A stretch of DNA of 64,000 nucleotides from Catellatospora sp. TT07R-123 (GCF_018327705.1 NZ_BNEM01000001.1:4588001-4652000), one strand, 5' to 3'; positions 25,714 to 35,481 are shown, numbered from the stretch's first letter. The notes: a model not told the origin generated them from the sequence alone. Numbers and translations are program-made.

Positions 25714-25714
25714 C

Positions 25715-28576
25715 ATGACTTCGTACGGCGACCCCAACGCCGGCAACGGGTACGACGACGAGTATTCCCGTCCCCCGTATCAGCCGCCGGCGTCGAACTC
25801 GGGCCGCGCTTCGGTGCCATCCGAGGACTACGGCTACGACTACTCCGACGGTCCGCAGGGTGATTCCGGTCACGCCGGCGGCTACGGGCAGCAGTCACAC
25901 GGCCAGGGCGGCGGCTACGACCAGGGCGGCTACTCCCAGCAGGGCGGCTACGACCAGGGTTACGGCCAGCAGAGCGGTTACGGCCAGGACCAGGGTTACG
26001 GCCAGGACCAGGGCTACGGGCAGCAGGGCGCCGGCTACGGCCAGGCGCCGGTGAGCCCCGCCTCCGGCCGGGCCAGCGTGCCCAGTGCGGCCGGTCGGGC
26101 CACGGTCGGCGGCGGCGCGGGCCGGGCCAGCGTGCCGGGTGTCGCGGGCCGGGCCTCGGTGCGCCCCCCGTCGGTGCCGGACGAGGACCTGCCCGGCGGT
26201 TCCGCGCGTCCCGGCGGCAAGGGGAAGAAGGGCGCCCAGGGCGGTAAGAAGAAGCCCAAGCGCAAGCGGCTGAGCATCATCCTGTCGTCGATCGCGGTCT
26301 TCATCCTCCTGGCGGGCGGCGGCCTGATCGTCGGCACGTACTTCTACTCCTCGGTCCCCGAGCCTGCCGACTTCAGCTCGAACGAGAACACGTTCGTCTA
26401 CGCCAGCGACGGCAAGACCCAGATCGCCAAGCTCGGCGGCGAGAACCGCGAGATCGTGCCGATGGGCACGCTCAGCGAGCAGGTGAAGGTCGCGCTGATC
26501 GCGGGCGAGGACAAGAACTTCTTCAACCACCACGGCATCGACATGTGGGGTATCGCCCGCGCCGCGTGGAACAACCTGACCGGCGGCGAGACCCAGGGCG
26601 CCTCGACCATCACCCAGCAGTACGCGCGTAACGCGGCCAAGGACCTCGAGGTCAGCTACGCCCGTAAGCTGCGCGAGGCGGTCATGGCCCGGCGCCTGGA
26701 GGACAAGTTCTCCAAGGACCAGATCCTCGGCTTCTACGTCAACACCGTCTGGTACGGCCGCGGCTCGTCCGGCGTCGGCGCGGCCTCGAAGGCGTACTTC
26801 GGCAAGCCCGCGGACAAGCTGACGATCGAGGAGGCCGCCGTTCTCGGCGGCGTGCTGAAGCAGCCCGAGCCGAACGAGAACGACGGCACCAAGGGCTTCG
26901 ACCCCAACTTCAACATGGACGGGGCCAAGGAGCGCTGGAACTACGTCCTGAACAACATGGTCGAGATGGGCAAGCTCGACGCCGCCGCGCGCGCGGGCAT
27001 GGTCTTCCCGGAGAAGTCGCTCAAGAAGTACTCCGCGCAGGCGGGTGAGCAGGGCATCACCGGCACCGGCACCGGCTTCGTCGTGCAGAAGTACGTCGAC
27101 CGCGAGATGGCCGCCTGGGGCATCACCGACTGGCGCAACAAGGGCTACAAGATCATCACGACGATCGACGCCACGGCCCAGAAGGCGCTGGAGGCCCAGC
27201 TGTTCCGCGACTTCGAGCGCAAGGAGCAGTGCACCGGCGAGGGTGACAAGAAGGTCTGCAAGGACGTCATCGTCAAGCCGCTCGACCGGCCCGGCACGAA
27301 GATCAACGGATACCCGAAGAACGTCATCGCGGCCGGCGTCGCGATCGAACCGAAGACCGGCCGGGTGCTCGCCTACTACGGCGGCCCGAACGGCACCGGC
27401 ATCGACTACGCGGGCAAGTTCGCCGAGGGCACCGAGTTCGAGGACGGCGGCCACCCGCCGGCGTCGTCGTTCAAGATCTACACCCTGACGGCGGCCCTGG
27501 AGAACGGCATCTCGATCAAGTCGATGTGGGACCCGACCCCGATCACGGAGAAGAACTGCAAGGACTACAACGCCTGCCCGTACCGGGTGCAGAACTCCGG
27601 TCGCGAGGTCAGCGCCATCGACTGCAAGACCAACTGCACCCTGCAGCACGTCACCGAGCTGTCGCTGAACGTCCCGTTCTTCAAGATCGCTAAGCAGATC
27701 GGGCCGGACAAGGTGCTCGACACCGCGCGCCGGGTCGGCATCACCACCATGTGGTCGACCAACGACGGCAAGGCCCGCCACCTGAACGACCCCGCCTTCG
27801 AGAACGACCCGGCCAAGGTCCGCGCCGCGTTCGACTACCAGATCGGCTACGGCCAGTACCCGATCACGGTGCTGGACCACGCGACCGGCGTGGCGACCCT
27901 GGCCAACCACGGCACGTACAACAAGCCGCACTTCGTGCTCCAGGTTCTGAAGAAGAACAAGGAGACCGGCCAGTACGAGAAGGTGCCCAACACCGGCGAG
28001 AAGCTGGACTCCAAGCAGACGATCCGCCCGGAGGTCGCCGACGAGGTCGCCGGCGTGCTGCGCAACATGCCGGCCCGCTACGGCCGGACGCTGGAGGGCG
28101 GCCGCGAGGCCGGCGCCAAGACCGGCACCTGGGAGTCGGTGAAGAAGAAGGGCGCCAACTCCAACGTCTGGACCGTCGGCTTCACCAACCAGATCGCGGC
28201 CGCGATCTGGGTCGGCAACAACGTCGGCGCCTCGGAACCGATCTACCAGAAGGACGGGCACACCAACATCGCCAGTGTCGGCCTGCCGGCCCAGATCTGG
28301 CAGGGCTTCATGAACGGCGCCAACAAGGGCAAGAAGATGGAGCCGATCGCCGACTGCACCTGTGGCGAGATCGGCTCGATCGAGGAGGGCGACGGCGTAG
28401 AGCCGACCCCGACCGCCCCGCCGACGCTGCCGAACGACGGCTGCGCGCTCGGCACGCTGTGCCCGACCCCCGACCCGTCCCAGTCGCCGGGCACCGGCGG
28501 CGGCAACGGCGGTGGGAACCCGAGCCCGCAACCATCGCGATCGTGCAAACCGACGAACCCGCTATGTAACAGGTGA
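25715..28576 (+). CDS. ponA: Class A penicillin-binding protein (PonA1-like)
   Basis: 953 residues from ATG 25715; a longer frame would overlap DUF5318. A cytoplasmic Gly/Gln/Tyr-rich tail (1-160) with GRASVP repeats and a basic stretch leads to a transmembrane helix (about 186-208). The GT51 glycosyltransferase follows, with catalytic Glu265 in AGEDKNFF and GASTITQQYARN. The transpeptidase has Ser584 in SSFK, S650-L-N652 and K802-T-G. The C-terminal tail is Pro/Thr/Gly-rich. It polymerises and crosslinks peptidoglycan outside the membrane. Paired Cys around residues 503-509 and 612-645 could form disulfides. Directly downstream of DUF5318; ends at a strong terminator. Confidence 0.93.
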   Translation: MTSYGDPNAGNGYDDEYSRPPYQPPASNSGRASVPSEDYGYDYSDGPQGDSGHAGGYGQQSHGQGGGYDQGGYSQQGGYDQGYGQQSGYGQDQGYGQDQGYGQQGAGYGQAPVSPASGRASVPSAAGRATVGGGAGRASVPGVAGRASVRPPSVPDEDLPGGSARPGGKGKKGAQGGKKKPKRKRLSIILSSIAVFILLAGGGLIVGTYFYSSVPEPADFSSNENTFVYASDGKTQIAKLGGENREIVPMGTLSEQVKVALIAGEDKNFFNHHGIDMWGIARAAWNNLTGGETQGASTITQQYARNAAKDLEVSYARKLREAVMARRLEDKFSKDQILGFYVNTVWYGRGSSGVGAASKAYFGKPADKLTIEEAAVLGGVLKQPEPNENDGTKGFDPNFNMDGAKERWNYVLNNMVEMGKLDAAARAGMVFPEKSLKKYSAQAGEQGITGTGTGFVVQKYVDREMAAWGITDWRNKGYKIITTIDATAQKALEAQLFRDFERKEQCTGEGDKKVCKDVIVKPLDRPGTKINGYPKNVIAAGVAIEPKTGRVLAYYGGPNGTGIDYAGKFAEGTEFEDGGHPPASSFKIYTLTAALENGISIKSMWDPTPITEKNCKDYNACPYRVQNSGREVSAIDCKTNCTLQHVTELSLNVPFFKIAKQIGPDKVLDTARRVGITTMWSTNDGKARHLNDPAFENDPAKVRAAFDYQIGYGQYPITVLDHATGVATLANHGTYNKPHFVLQVLKKNKETGQYEKVPNTGEKLDSKQTIRPEVADEVAGVLRNMPARYGRTLEGGREAGAKTGTWESVKKKGANSNVWTVGFTNQIAAAIWVGNNVGASEPIYQKDGHTNIASVGLPAQIWQGFMNGANKGKKMEPIADCTCGEIGSIEEGDGVEPTPTAPPTLPNDGCALGTLCPTPDPSQSPGTGGGNGGGNPSPQPSRSCKPTNPLCNR

Positions 28577-28604
28577 TCGGCGTAATCGCTGATCAGATGC
28601 CCTG

Positions 28605-28640
28605 AGAGGGGGTCCCGTCACGGGACCCCCTCTTTCTTTT
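28605..28640 (+). terminator. Intrinsic terminator after ponA
   Basis: A 13-bp perfect stem AGAGGGGGTCCCG (28605-28617)/CGGGACCCCCTCT (28621-28633) with a 3-nt loop is followed by a T-rich run (TTCTTTT). One of the clearest canonical terminators in the window. Confidence 0.92.
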
Positions 28641-28707
28641 CCCAATTGCCGCCCGCTACCTGGCGCCTTGCTGCGCTTCACAGATTTCTGAGGCAGGATG
28701 TCGGGCT

Positions 28708-30198
28708 ATGAGTGATGTTCGTGAGCACGTCGCCTCACCCTCGACCGAGGACCCGTTCGTCCACGGCCTCAGCGAGGCGATCGGCGGCCCGCGCGGCGAG
28801 CACGCGGTGCCGCAGACCCCCGACCGCGGCGGCAGGTTCTGGACCGCCGCGCGGATCGTGCTCGCGCTCACCTGCCTGATGCTCGCGTTCCACTGGGTGC
28901 AGAAGTCGCCCTGCCAGGACGGCGCCTGGGCGGACTACAAGCAGTACACGCACTTCTGCTACACCGACGTGCTCGCGCTCTACTACGCCGAGCACCTCAA
29001 CGAGGGCGCGGTGCCGTACGTCGACTACCCGGTCGAGTACCCGGTGCTCACCGGCGCCTTCATGGGCCTCATCGGCCTGCCCGTGCACGCGTTCGGCACG
29101 AAGAACGACATCAACCAGGCGCAGTACTTCTACAACGCCAACGCCCTGGTGCTGGGCGTCTTCGCGATCGCCACGGTCGCCATGATGCTCTCGCTGCGGC
29201 GGCGCAGACCATGGGACGCGGCGATGTTCGCCCTGTCCCCCGCGCTGCTGGTGACAGCCACGGTCAACTGGGACCTGCTGGCCATCGTGCTGGCGGTCGC
29301 GGGCGTCTGGTTCTGGGCCAAGCGGAACCCGATCGCCGCCGGGGCCATGCTCGGCCTGGGCATGGCCGCCAAACTATGGCCCGCGTTCCTGTTCCTGCCG
29401 TTGGCCGCGCTGGCCCTGCGGCCGGTGCGCGAGCTGACCGGCGAGGCGGACAACCCCCTGTTCGACTTCTGGCGCCGCCGGGAACTGATGCCGCTGCTCA
29501 AGGCCGTCGCGGCGGGTGCCGTGGCCTGGCTCGTGGTGAACGTGCCGGTGATGGTCACGCACTACGACAACTGGAAGCGGTTCCTCGATCTGAACACCGA
29601 GCGCGGCATCGACTGGGGCACGTCCTGGTACATCGGGCGCCACCTCGACCCGTCCGGCGCTACGATCTGGGACAAGGTGCCGCTGGTGACCAACCTGTCG
29701 CTGGCGCTGTTCGCCGCCTGCTGCGTCGGCATCCTGGTGCTGGCCCTGATGGCCAAGACCCCGCCCCGGGTGGCGCAGCTCGCGTTCCTGGTGGTGGCGC
29801 TGTTCCTGATCACCAACAAGGTCTGGTCGCAGCAGTTCACGCTGTGGCTGCTGCCGCTGCTGATCCTGGCGCGGCCCAAGTGGGTGTCGTTCCTGGTGTG
29901 GCAGGTCGCCGAGGTGATCTACTTCCTGGCCTTCTACGGCGAGCTGATGACCGCTTCCGGCAAGCCGGTGTTCCCGGAGGGCGTGTTCGTGCTGGCCTCC
30001 GCGATCCGGCTGATCGCCGTGGTGGCGCTGGTGGTGCTGGTGGTGCGCGACATCCTGCGGCCGGAGCTGGACGTGGTGCGGCGTACGTACGCCGACTCCG
30101 ACACCCCCGACCCCGACGCCGGCCCGCTCAACCCGGACCCGGGCGCCCCGCCCGTCCTGGCCGCGGACGGCGGCAGCGGCAGGCTCGCCGTCGCCTGA
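28708..30198 (+). CDS. GT87/DUF2029-like integral membrane glycosyltransferase
   Basis: This 496-residue protein has about 10-12 membrane helices. After a 50-residue cytoplasmic N terminus and one helix, the first outer loop contains YVDYPVEYPVL, with the acidic residues typical of GT-C polyprenyl-phosphate-mannose-dependent transferases. LGMAAKLWPAFLFLPL (middle) is the usual GT87-type sequence. Position downstream of ponA1 matches Rv0051 in M. tuberculosis. Likely adds mannose or arabinose to lipid or protein acceptors outside the membrane; donor and acceptor unproven. It ends at a 21-bp terminator shared with the convergent gene. Confidence 0.75.
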   Translation: MSDVREHVASPSTEDPFVHGLSEAIGGPRGEHAVPQTPDRGGRFWTAARIVLALTCLMLAFHWVQKSPCQDGAWADYKQYTHFCYTDVLALYYAEHLNEGAVPYVDYPVEYPVLTGAFMGLIGLPVHAFGTKNDINQAQYFYNANALVLGVFAIATVAMMLSLRRRRPWDAAMFALSPALLVTATVNWDLLAIVLAVAGVWFWAKRNPIAAGAMLGLGMAAKLWPAFLFLPLAALALRPVRELTGEADNPLFDFWRRRELMPLLKAVAAGAVAWLVVNVPVMVTHYDNWKRFLDLNTERGIDWGTSWYIGRHLDPSGATIWDKVPLVTNLSLALFAACCVGILVLALMAKTPPRVAQLAFLVVALFLITNKVWSQQFTLWLLPLLILARPKWVSFLVWQVAEVIYFLAFYGELMTASGKPVFPEGVFVLASAIRLIAVVALVVLVVRDILRPELDVVRRTYADSDTPDPDAGPLNPDPGAPPVLAADGGSGRLAVA

Positions 30199-30210
30199 AG
30201 CCGGTATACG

Positions 30211-30256
30211 AAGAGGCGCGGCCCCTGCTCCATCGGGAGCAGGGGCCGCGCCTCTT
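30211..30256. terminator. Bidirectional terminator, 21-bp perfect stem
   Basis: Arms 30211-30231 and 30236-30256 pair perfectly over 21 bp around the tetraloop ATCG. AA at the left edge and TTT at the right edge give a short U-run in either direction. Lies between convergent membrane-protein genes. Confidence 0.9.
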
Positions 30257-30261
30257 TACGG

Positions 30262-32118
30262 TCAGGACAGGGTGAAGGTCACCGCGTCGGCGGTCTCGGT
30301 GCGCTGGAGACCCAGGCCGTCCCCGGAGGCGGTCAGGGCCGCCTCGTACGGCGAGCCCTTGGCCTCCTCCTTGAGGACGACCACGGTCTTGACGCCGATC
30401 TGGCGCAGCCGGTCGACGCTGGCCTGGTCGGGGAAGTTCTTGGTCAGCTCCCGGATCTCGCCGAGGCTCTGCGGCTGGAAGCCGCTGTTGCCGTTGACGA
30501 TGGGCTCGAACCGGTCGGTCGACCAGAGCATGACCTTCATGTCCATCAGCGGGTCGCTGGGCAGCACCAGCAGCGGGCCCTGGGCCGCGGCCATCGCGGC
30601 GGGCTGCTGCGGCACCACCGGGTGCTCGGTGATGTTCAGACCCTCGATCAGCACCAGCGCCAGCGGCAGGAACGTGGCCAGACGCAGCATCGGGTGCGGG
30701 CGGGACGGCACCCGCTCCACCGCGATCTGCTTGGCCTGCTCGACGAAGGCGGTCACCGCGCCCGCTGCCAGCAGCGCCAGCAGCAGGGTGGTCCAGACCA
30801 CGAGGCGGCCCGGGGTGCGGATGGCGTCCCAGCCGGGCAGCACGTCGTACAGCCACAGGTAGCCGGGGCGGCCGCCGAAGAACTGGGTGCCCATGGCCAG
30901 CACGACGCTCAGCACCACGCCCGCGAACAGCAGCAGGCGCTGGCGCAGCGTCCAGACCGACAGGATCAGGCCGGCGATGGCCAGGCCGTACAGCACGAAG
31001 CCGGGCAGCAGGCTGGTCTCCCCCGCCGCCCAGCCCAGCGTCTCGCGGGCGCCGGAGTGGGCCTGGCCCCACAGCAGGTCCTGGGCCGGGCTGGTGAAGA
31101 AGCCGAGCGCGGGCGGGGAGTACCAGGACAGCTCGGCCTCGGAGCGCTGCGCGTACGGGTGCAGCTCGACGACCTTCAGGTACGGCAGCGCCATCAGCCC
31201 GCCGACGGCGGCGAACACGACCCCGCCGACCAGGTCGGCCGAGAACAGCTTCCAGCCGAAGGGCCGGTGCGCGCCGTTGCGGTAGCGGTACACGAACCAG
31301 AACACCAGGCTGACCAGCACGATCGCGGCCACCACGTACGCGAAGGGCAGGCCGATGCCGAAGCCGAGGCTGACCTGCCACGCCGCGACCAGCCAGCCCG
31401 CCAGCGCCCAGCCGGGCTTGCGCTTGTCCGGGTCGTAGCCGCCGCGCAGCGAGAAGCCGTGGCCGCGGGCGAGCATGGCCAGGGCCAGCGCGATGCCGCC
31501 GGTCGACATGATGTGCATGTGCCCGGCCTGGGCCAGGCGCCACGGGGCGTACGCGAACGCGGCACCCGCCACGGCCGCGCCGGTCTTGCCCGAGCCGAGC
31601 TGGCGGGCCAGCACGTACGCGCCGAAGAAGGCGAGCGCGTGCAGCAGGATGTACATCACGTTGTAGCGGACCAGCGCCGCCTGCATGCCGGTGCCGAACA
31701 GACCCGCGGGCGAGTAGCCGAGCAGGGTGTCGGAGAAGGCGAAGCTGTACGGCTCGGGGTAGAAGCTGTTGGAGTTCCACAGCTGCCCGATGTTGGTCTT
31801 GAGCGAGTGCCCGGACCAGGCCATCTGCCACGCCTGCAGGGTGGGGTCACCGGTGTCCTGCGGGATCGTGAACCTGGCGTACCACGCGGTGGGCCAGGTC
31901 ATGATCACCGCGAGCGCCAGCGACACGTACGCCGCCAGCGCCCACTCGTGCACGACCACCCGCCAGGTGCGCCGCGCGAGGTGGCGCAGCCGGCCGGGGT
32001 TCTCCTCCGGGGCCGGGCTGAACCGGGCGAAGGCGTCCTCCTCGATCGGCTCGGGCTCCGGCGCAGGGTGGCGCGGAGTCACGGGCTCGTTCGCCACGGT
32101 GCTCTCGGTCCCAGTCAC
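30262..32118 (-). CDS. Polytopic membrane protein, probable GT-C glycosyltransferase
   Basis: 618 residues: an acidic cytoplasmic N terminus (about 1-55), about 11-12 transmembrane helices and a C-terminal soluble domain (about 490-618). The first outer loop has DTGDPTLQAWQMAWSGHSL with acidic residues, as in GT-C or PMT-like transferases, and the second has FYPEPYSFAFSDTLLGYSP. No sugar donor can be assigned. The endonuclease IV gene starts outside its operon (convergent order reversed): this stop faces the 30198 stop across the terminator, and the start is ten bases before the endonuclease IV stop, so the two minus-strand genes are probably cotranscribed. Confidence 0.65.
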   Translation of the reverse strand: MTGTESTVANEPVTPRHPAPEPEPIEEDAFARFSPAPEENPGRLRHLARRTWRVVVHEWALAAYVSLALAVIMTWPTAWYARFTIPQDTGDPTLQAWQMAWSGHSLKTNIGQLWNSNSFYPEPYSFAFSDTLLGYSPAGLFGTGMQAALVRYNVMYILLHALAFFGAYVLARQLGSGKTGAAVAGAAFAYAPWRLAQAGHMHIMSTGGIALALAMLARGHGFSLRGGYDPDKRKPGWALAGWLVAAWQVSLGFGIGLPFAYVVAAIVLVSLVFWFVYRYRNGAHRPFGWKLFSADLVGGVVFAAVGGLMALPYLKVVELHPYAQRSEAELSWYSPPALGFFTSPAQDLLWGQAHSGARETLGWAAGETSLLPGFVLYGLAIAGLILSVWTLRQRLLLFAGVVLSVVLAMGTQFFGGRPGYLWLYDVLPGWDAIRTPGRLVVWTTLLLALLAAGAVTAFVEQAKQIAVERVPSRPHPMLRLATFLPLALVLIEGLNITEHPVVPQQPAAMAAAQGPLLVLPSDPLMDMKVMLWSTDRFEPIVNGNSGFQPQSLGEIRELTKNFPDQASVDRLRQIGVKTVVVLKEEAKGSPYEAALTASGDGLGLQRTETADAVTFTLS

Positions 32119-32128
32119 AGCTGACCTC

Positions 32129-32917
32129 TCACAGGTGTGCGCGCAGGTACGCGATGTCGGCCGACTGACCTTCCGCGCCGCCGGGGGTCTCCACCACCGC
32201 CGGAGCGCCGGACGCGCTGATGACAGCCGCGACCAGCTCGGGATCGATCATGCCGGGTTCACTCTTGCTCGTCAGATTGTCGTGCCGATCGCGCCCGGAG
32301 TCGAATTCGTCTCGCGATCCGTTCGCGTGGATCAGGTCGATCCGGCCGGTGATGGCCTTCACACGATCGACGATGTCGAGCAGGTCCTCGCCGCCCGCGT
32401 GCGCGTGGCAGGTGTCGAGGCAGAAGCCGACGCCGAAGTCGCCGACCGCGTCCCAGAGCCGGGACAGGTTGTCGAAGCGCCGGGCGCAGGCGTTGTCGCC
32501 GCCCGCGGTGTTCTCGATCAGGATCGGGGTCCCGGGAAGGACGGCGCCGCTGTCCTTGGCCTGCTGGAGGGCCTTGCGCCAGTTGTCGAACCCGGTCGCG
32601 AGGTCGTCGCCCTTGTCGACGTGGCCGCCGTGCACGATCAGCCCGGCGGCGCCGACCTCCGCGGCGCCCAGCACGTGCTGGATGAGCAGTTTGCGGCTCG
32701 GGATGCGGATCCGGTTGTTCGTGGTGGCCACGTTGATCCGGTAGGGCGCGTGGATGAAGACCTGGACCGCGCTCTCACGGATGGCCGCGAGGTCGGCACG
32801 CGGCACGGGCGGCTTCCACTCCTGCGGATCGGACAGGAAGAACTGGATGACGTCCGCGCCGCGCGCGGCCGCCTCCGCGAGCGGATCTTCGTAATCGACG
32901 TGAGCCCCGATAAGCAT
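32129..32917 (-). CDS. nfo: Endonuclease IV (deoxyribonuclease IV, AP endonuclease)
   Basis: 262 residues from ATG 32917 (MLIGAHVDYEDPLAEA). AP endonuclease 2 TIM-barrel motifs: IGAHV near the N terminus, QVFIHAPYRINVAT, GLIVHGGHVDKGDD (zinc His), ILIENTAGG, GFCLDTCHAHAGGED, and the C-terminal VVETPGG. It cleaves DNA 5-prime of abasic sites in base-excision repair, using a trinuclear zinc centre. Length is close to mycobacterial End (about 250). The open frame continues far upstream, but MLIGAHV is the conserved beginning. Together with the 30262 gene it forms a minus-strand pair. Confidence 0.88.
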   Translation of the reverse strand: MLIGAHVDYEDPLAEAAARGADVIQFFLSDPQEWKPPVPRADLAAIRESAVQVFIHAPYRINVATTNNRIRIPSRKLLIQHVLGAAEVGAAGLIVHGGHVDKGDDLATGFDNWRKALQQAKDSGAVLPGTPILIENTAGGDNACARRFDNLSRLWDAVGDFGVGFCLDTCHAHAGGEDLLDIVDRVKAITGRIDLIHANGSRDEFDSGRDRHDNLTSKSEPGMIDPELVAAVISASGAPAVVETPGGAEGQSADIAYLRAHL

Positions 32918-33106
32918 TCGACCAGTATTACCCGCCCCCGCCGACCTGTCGCGTGGTCGCAGGCGCAACCGGAGCGCAGTTGTCGCGTTGAGCTCAGTGC
33001 CGCACGTGGCTCCCCACGCTCCGCCGGTCGGGAGGCATGAGACGCGTGCCACCTCGCCCCCGCGAGGTGACCTGAACCGGGGCGCCTGCCCCAGGGGGAG
33101 AAATCC

Positions 33107-33937
33107 ATGTCGTACGCCATTCGTCGACGTGCCGCCGCGTTCGCCGCGGCCGGCCTCCTGGCGGGCCTGCCGCTGCTGCTGGCGAGCCCGGCCGGGGCCG
33201 CCGAGCCGGAGGCCGCGCCGAACGTCGACTTCACCGGGGGCGGCCTGGGCGTGCTGCTGTGCGGCTCCAAGCCGACCACCATGAAGATCACCGTCGCCGC
33301 CGAGTCGAAGGTCAAGCTGACCAACGGCCTGGGCCAGAAGGCGACGCTGCAGATCGACGGCAAGGACAGCGCCGCGGTGTCGGACGGCGAGACGATCGAG
33401 GTGCAGTTCCACCGCGGCCCGGTCAAGGTCGCCATGGTCCCGGAGTGCCTGCTCAACCTGAACCCGAGCTTCGAACCGCTGACGGTCGACGTGGCGGCGC
33501 GTACCACACAGCCGACCGGCACGACCCCCACCACCGGCTCGACCCCGAACCCGAGCCGCAGCTCCGGCAGCACCTCGGGCAGCTCGTCGTCGACCAAGCC
33601 GAGCAAGAGCCGCGACAGCCACAGCAGCAGCCACGGGTCGTCGGCCAACAGCTCGGAACCCGCGCCGAGCGGCGACGACACCGCGATCCCGGAAGTGCCG
33701 AAGGACATCTTCAACCCGGACGACGAGCAGCCGGGGGCAGACCCGAGCCCCAGCAGCGCCGTCGTGGTGGGCGAGGGCAGCGGGAACAGCGGGCCCATGC
33801 AGGAGGCCAGCTTCCCGGTCGACAACGGGCCGATCGGACTTCTGGCAATTATCGCCACGGTGTGTGTCGTAGGCGTGGGTGCGGGTGCAATTCGGGCTAT
33901 TATCGCTCAGCGGGCAACTCGGGCAGAGTTCGCGTAG
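33107..33937 (+). CDS. Secreted, Ser/Thr-rich surface protein with C-terminal anchor helix
   Basis: This 276-residue protein has a Sec signal peptide (about 1-31, Ala-x-Ala cleavage after SPAGA), a beta-rich domain (about 35-125) with two Cys, and a long Ser/Thr/Pro linker (about 128-185). A second acidic segment leads to a C-terminal hydrophobic helix (about 244-265) with a short basic tail. There is no LPXTG motif. The architecture suggests an extracytoplasmic protein tethered by its C-terminal helix. Function unknown. GGGGGAG precedes the ATG. Located just before rpsF, where M. tuberculosis has a different gene. Confidence 0.65.
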   Translation: MSYAIRRRAAAFAAAGLLAGLPLLLASPAGAAEPEAAPNVDFTGGGLGVLLCGSKPTTMKITVAAESKVKLTNGLGQKATLQIDGKDSAAVSDGETIEVQFHRGPVKVAMVPECLLNLNPSFEPLTVDVAARTTQPTGTTPTTGSTPNPSRSSGSTSGSSSSTKPSKSRDSHSSSHGSSANSSEPAPSGDDTAIPEVPKDIFNPDDEQPGADPSPSSAVVVGEGSGNSGPMQEASFPVDNGPIGLLAIIATVCVVGVGAGAIRAIIAQRATRAEFA

Positions 33938-34272
33938 CATCAACAGAGACTCCGCGGAGCGCTCTTTCCAACATCGTCGGTGTGGTCGTTCCTCCCCAGG
34001 TCCCACCCAGCGTCGGAAGAGCGCTCCGCGGTCTATTCCAGGACATTCATTCGGTACACGGCCGTCTCACCTGGGGCGGCCGTGTCGCATTGCCGACGGT
34101 GACACGGGTCATCCGCCCGGGGGTACGGGCGAAAGCGGGCGCACCATCCCGAGCAGGTAGTATGGGCGAGTTCTGTCCGCCGCGGGCCTATCCCGCGGCT
34201 TCTCGCAGAACGACGCAGACCTCCTGCCACGGAACGACCGTGGCCGATCAGCCCATAGGAGGTGAGTACGTC
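33938..34272 (+). promoter_or_regulatory. rpsF upstream region: long inverted repeat, promoter and structured leader
   Basis: 335 bp without a gene. CCGCGGAGCGCTCTT (33952-33966) pairs with AAGAGCGCTCCGCGG (34017-34031), and a smaller stem ACACGGCCG/CGGCCGTGT lies at 34056-34085; either may terminate the preceding gene. A -10 box TAGTAT (34158-34163) predicts a start near 34170. The resulting leader of about 100 nt has two tight hairpins: CCGCGGG/CCCGCGG (34180-34198) and CCACGG/CCGTGG (34227-34243). GGAGGTG (34259-34265) is the ribosome-binding site. The hairpins could be an S6:S18-type autoregulatory leader (inference). Confidence 0.5.
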
Positions 34273-34563
34273 TTGCGTCACTACGAAGTCATGGTGATCC
34301 TCGACCCCAGTCTCGAGGAGCGCACCGTCGCACCGTCGCTGGACACGTACCTCAACGTGATCCGTACGTCGGGTGGCTCGGTTGAGAAGCTCGATGTGTG
34401 GGGCCGTCGCCGGCTCTCCTTCGAGATCAACAAGAAGGCCGAAGGTATCTACGCCGTCATCGACCTCCAGGCGTCGCCTGAGGCCGTGGCCGAGCTGGAC
34501 CGCCAGCTGCGACTCAACGAGTCGGTGCTGCGTACCAAGGTCATCCGTCCGGAAGTTCGCTGA
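34273..34563 (+). CDS. rpsF: 30S ribosomal protein S6
   Basis: 96 residues starting at TTG 34273 ([18 protein letters not shown]), with GGAGG eight bases upstream. S6 hallmarks: the first beta strand [36 protein letters not shown], and [16 protein letters not shown]. It binds S18 on the 30S platform. A longer frame upstream has no S6 similarity. The TTG start is rare and fixed by the strong ribosome-binding site and by the homology boundary. It opens the rpsF-ssb-rpsR-rplI cluster. Confidence 0.95.
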   Translation: MRHYEVMVILDPSLEERTVAPSLDTYLNVIRTSGGSVEKLDVWGRRRLSFEINKKAEGIYAVIDLQASPEAVAELDRQLRLNESVLRTKVIRPEVR

Positions 34564-34663
34564 GCTTCCTCCCGGATACGCAACGCCCGGACCGCTTCAC
34601 GTGTGCTGTCGCATCCCTGTGGGAACCTTTGCGGCAGAACATATGTGAACCGAGGAGAAGGTC

Positions 34664-35179
34664 ATGGCTGGAGAAACCACCATCACGGTCATCGGCAACC
34701 TGACCGACGACCCTGAGCTGCGCTTCACCCCGTCGGGTGCGGCAGTGGCGAAGTTCCGCGTCGCATCCACCCCGCGCACGCTCGACCGGGCCTCCGGCGA
34801 GTGGAAGGACGGCGAGCCGCTCTTCCTGCAGTGCTCGGTGTGGCGTCAGGTCGCGGAGAACGTCGCCGAGTCGCTGCAGCGGGGTTCCCGCGTCATCATC
34901 TCGGGACGGCTGCGCCAGCGGTCGTACGAGACGAAGGAAGGCGAGAAGCGCACTGTCTTCGAGCTGGAGGTCGACGAGATCGGCCCGTCGCTGCGGTATG
35001 CCACGGCGAAGGTGCAGAAGATGTCGCGCTCCGGTGGCAGTGGTGGCGGCTACGGCTCCGGCTCCGGCGGTAACAGCTCCGGCGGGGGCGGCGGCGGAGG
35101 TTTCGCCGACGACCCGTGGGCTACCGCCTCTCCGGCCGGCGGTTCGGGTGGCAACTTCGACGACGAGCCACCGTTCTGA
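34664..35179 (+). CDS. ssb: Single-stranded DNA-binding protein
   Basis: 171 residues: an OB-fold (about 3-110) with [21 protein letters not shown] and [18 protein letters not shown], then a Gly/Ser-rich linker (about 120-155), ending in the conserved acidic tip DDEPPF that docks replication and repair partners. Tetrameric SSB coats single-stranded DNA. It lies 100 bp after rpsF and 62 bp before rpsR, the usual actinobacterial order. GAGGAGAAGG precedes the ATG. Confidence 0.96.
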   Translation: MAGETTITVIGNLTDDPELRFTPSGAAVAKFRVASTPRTLDRASGEWKDGEPLFLQCSVWRQVAENVAESLQRGSRVIISGRLRQRSYETKEGEKRTVFELEVDEIGPSLRYATAKVQKMSRSGGSGGGYGSGSGGNSSGGGGGGGFADDPWATASPAGGSGGNFDDEPPF

Positions 35180-35241
35180 CGGATGATCCGGCCGCTTCGC
35201 GGCGGACCGTCAGAGAATGCAGAGACTTGAGGAACATGAAA

Positions 35242-35481
35242 ATGGCGAAGGCTGCGGCCCTCCGCAAACCGAAGAAGAAGGTGAACCCGCTCGACAAGGA
35301 GGGGATCACCTACATCGACTACAAGGACACCGCGCTGCTGCGCAAGTTCATCTCCGACCGCGGCAAGATCCGCGCTCGGCGGGTGACCGGCGTGACCACG
35401 CAGCAGCAGCGGCAGATCGCTCGTGCGGTCAAGAACGCCCGTGAGATGGCGCTCCTGCCGTACACCACCACGGGTCGCTGA
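35242..35481 (+). CDS. rpsR: 30S ribosomal protein S18
   Basis: 79 residues from ATG 35242 ([13 protein letters not shown]). An ATG at 35236 would add two residues, but GAGG (35229-35232) is only three bases from it and nine from 35242, favouring the second. Typical S18 core: [40 protein letters not shown]. No zinc Cys motif (C-minus type). Partner of S6. It lies 14 bp before rplI. Confidence 0.95.
   Translation: MAKAAALRKPKKKVNPLDKEGITYIDYKDTALLRKFISDRGKIRARRVTGVTTQQQRQIARAVKNAREMALLPYTTTGR

Noticed and set aside
25900-26060. Tandem repeats that could be a CRISPR or minisatellite
   Set aside because: They encode the in-frame Gly/Gln/Tyr-rich tail of PonA; there are no spacers and repeats are irregular.
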